A DNA stretch of 64,000 nucleotides from Bradyrhizobium diazoefficiens (GTDB lineage Bacteria; Pseudomonadota; Alphaproteobacteria; Rhizobiales; Xanthobacteraceae), in the NCBI RefSeq assembly GCF_016616885.1, contig NZ_CP067102.1:6910501-6974500 (forward strand), in the 5' to 3' direction. Below, piece after piece: positions 62,262 through 64,000 of this stretch. Below the pieces are notes generated by a model that saw nothing but the letters and a program-made list of their open reading frames with translations, made no database searches and was not told the DNA's origin. Numbering within the stretch: the stretch's first letter is position 1; each line of letters begins with the position of its first letter. The position numbers were made by a program, and so were the translations under genes.

Positions 62262-64000
62262 GATCGGCATAGGGGGCGACCTTGTGGGTCGCTCCCCTGC
62301 CACACCACCCGGCATGCGGGTCCGCACCGGGCGGTTCGAGAAGTTGAGGTCATGAGAGCCGGGGCAGCCCCAGCCGGTCCGACCAGTTCAGGGTCAACAC
62401 GGCGTTGAGGAGCATGCCGCTGTTGCGCCGCCAGCGACGGCTATTGGCCGCCACCTGTCGTGCAGCGTCAGGCTTAGCCCCCATTACCAGCAGTTCCCTA
62501 TACATGGTCGTGCCGCGCTTCCACTGCTTGAGCTGGATGGCGCGCAGCCGATGACGCAGCCATTGGTCGAGCTCTCGCCAGACCCGTGGTGTTTGCGCCA
62601 GCCGGAAGTACGCCTTCCAACCCCGGATGTAAGGCCGCAGATGGTCCACCACATCCTGCATACTGCGCCCGCCACTTCGGCAGGTCAGTTGCCGGACGCG
62701 CTGCTTGAACGTCCTCATCGGCTTTTCGGCGACCTTGCGTTTGATCACGCCGCCCGGGGCCACCCAAAAGCTGTAGCCCAGGAACTTGCGACCAAACACG
62801 CTGGCCACTGCGCTTTTGGTCTCGTTGACCGTCAAGTGCAGTTTGCCGTAGAGCCGCCGAAGCAGCGCCATCACCCGTTCACCTGCCCGGCGGCTGCGAA
62901 CGTAGACGTTCGCATCGTCGGCGTAGCGCACGAAGCAATGGCCCCGGCATTCCAGAGCCTTGTCCACTTCATCGAGCAGCACATTGGCCAGCAACGGCGA
63001 TAGCGGGCCGCCCTGCGGCGTCCCCATCGCGCGCCTCTGGACCACGCCATCGTCCATGATCCCGCTGTTCAGATACGCCCGGATCAGCCGGATGACCCCG
63101 GTGTCTCCGATCCGTTTCTGAAGGCGGTCGATGAGGATGTCGTGATCGACCCGGTCAAAGAACTTTTCCAGGTCCACATCCACTACGATCCGGCGACCCG
63201 ATTGCACGTATGACTGCGCCGCGAGGACGGCATCATGCGCGTTTCGGCCCGGCCGGAAGCCGTAGCTGTGCTTGCTGAAGGTCGGATCAAGAATGGGCTG
63301 CAACACTTGCAGCAGCGCCTGCTGGATCAACCGATCCGTCACCGTCGGGATGCCGAGCTCACGCTCGCCGCCGTCAGGCTTGTCGCACCGGACTGGGTCG
63401 GTACGTCCCCGACAACAGTTGCTCGCGGAGCGCGGGCCACGCCGTACGCAGATGCGCGACCGTCTGATCGATGTCCAGACCATCCACGCCGGCCACGCCT
63501 TTGTTGGCCCGAACCCGTTTGAGCGCCCGCTGCAGGTTCTCTCTCGTCAGGGCTGCCAGAAGCAGCCCTGATCCCGTGCTCCCCGATCCACGCCGCGGGC
63601 GGCGCGCTTCGTCGCTGCCCGAGCCAGACGCGGCTTCACCGCGTCCTTCCTCGAGCCGCCCTGCTTGCGCAGGCGTCTGACGCGATGCTTGCCACCTCGG
63701 CATGGTGTTGGACCACTCCCTCTCGTTCGGCCCTTCGCCTCCGGGTCGGCTTTGCTGCCTTCCCACCGACTACTACGGCCTCGGCTGACTTCTCGCTCCG
63801 GCTCGACACCGTCGCCCTTTCGGGCACAAGGCGAGATCTCCCCAGGTAAGAACGCACTCCTTCACTGCACGGCCGCCGGATCTACGCCGCTTCCCCTCGA
63901 TCACGAGAGCTTCGCGGTTTCTGGCCCGCTCGCCCTGGTCGGCAACGCCTTCTATCCGGTTCTTGTTCATCGGCCCGCAGCTTCGCTCCGCGCTTCCTCC
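62262..64000 (-). mobile_element. Second group II intron, 5' part outside window
   Basis: The minus strand shows a domain V-like GAACCGCCCGGTGCGGACCC followed by GCATGCCGGGTGGTGTGG (~62299-62337), then a domain VI-like hairpin and CCGAT near 62262, the same ending as the intron at 42738. The RT gene starts at 63703 and the 5' ribozyme part continues past base 64000. Confidence 0.7.
62350..63703 (-). pseudogene. ltrA: Group II intron reverse transcriptase/maturase, frameshifted
   Basis: ATG 63703 begins MPRWQASRQTPAQAGRLEEG; LTRENLQRALKRVRANKGVA, GVDGLDIDQTVAHLRTAW and SGTYRPSPVR follow. At ~63390 a small deletion shifts the frame and removes the usual 'V-IPKPDGG' start; the text resumes KPDGGERELGIPTVTDRLIQ, YGFRPGRNAHDAVLAAQSYV, TPQGGPLSPLLANVLLDEVD, CFVRYADDANVYV (catalytic) and a maturase end at 62350. 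Close in type to the first intron but clearly a different copy. Confidence 0.8.

Overview
The window is high-GC alphaproteobacterial DNA. The IS21, IS66 and IS5 relatives, the DUF736 and CsbD genes, the M41-like remnant and the class C group II introns all look like Hyphomicrobiales, most likely the Bradyrhizobium/Nitrobacter/Rhodopseudomonas group. This placement is inferred from family resemblance; no rRNA or housekeeping operon is present. Almost everything here is accessory: a patchwork of anti-phage loci, mobile elements and decayed genes.

Layout. 1-2.66 kb: a glycosyltransferase cut by the window edge, a decayed MFS transporter and an alpha/beta hydrolase. 2.8-9.8 kb: a graveyard holding an AbiE toxin-antitoxin remnant between two ~95-bp direct repeats, an intact YbgC-type thioesterase, an IS66/Toprim chimera, and broken MFS, MaoC, Fic, GST, membrane-protein and nucleotidyltransferase genes. 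A 14-copy repeat array phased at ~20/30 bp (5.9-6.24 kb) sits just upstream of the fic remnant. A tRNA with a CAU anticodon lies at 9.82-9.89 kb. 10.1-24.8 kb: an intact co-directional defence island with a DUF3883 nuclease-like protein, a C5 cytosine methylase, a 1364-aa P-loop protein, a 290-aa winged-helix-like protein, an 1885-aa DUF1998 helicase, a RecB/Cas4-like nuclease and Vsr. Methylase plus giant helicase matches the type II Druantia plan.

24.8-33.3 kb: small plasmid/ICE-type genes and a metallophosphoesterase. One gene is split near its 3' end by a 5.1-kb IS21 element, and the istB of that element is itself interrupted by a 2.6-kb large-serine-recombinase cassette. 33.2-41.8 kb: a second defence-like block with a broken nuclease-STAND ATPase, a HEPN-like protein and a minus-strand cluster with translationally coupled genes (587-aa unknown protein, PLD-type nuclease, ~180-aa protein) flanked by two further minus-strand genes. 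42.7-44.7 kb: a class C group II intron lying directly behind an intrinsic terminator.

44.7-52.8 kb: DUF736, an Mrr-like nuclease, secreted proteins including a striking Cys-repeat protein, and an E1-like/JAMM pair. 52.8-53.8 kb: a decapitated YhaN-type ATPase. 53.9-57.3 kb: a compact three-gene operon of nucleoside-phosphorylase-like protein, NACHT/HEAT NTPase and dCMP deaminase. This is the best candidate here for an undescribed abortive-infection system acting on nucleotides. It is followed by an IS5-type element, small hypothetical genes, CsbD, a decaying three-gene ICE-type cluster and a second group II intron that runs off the window.
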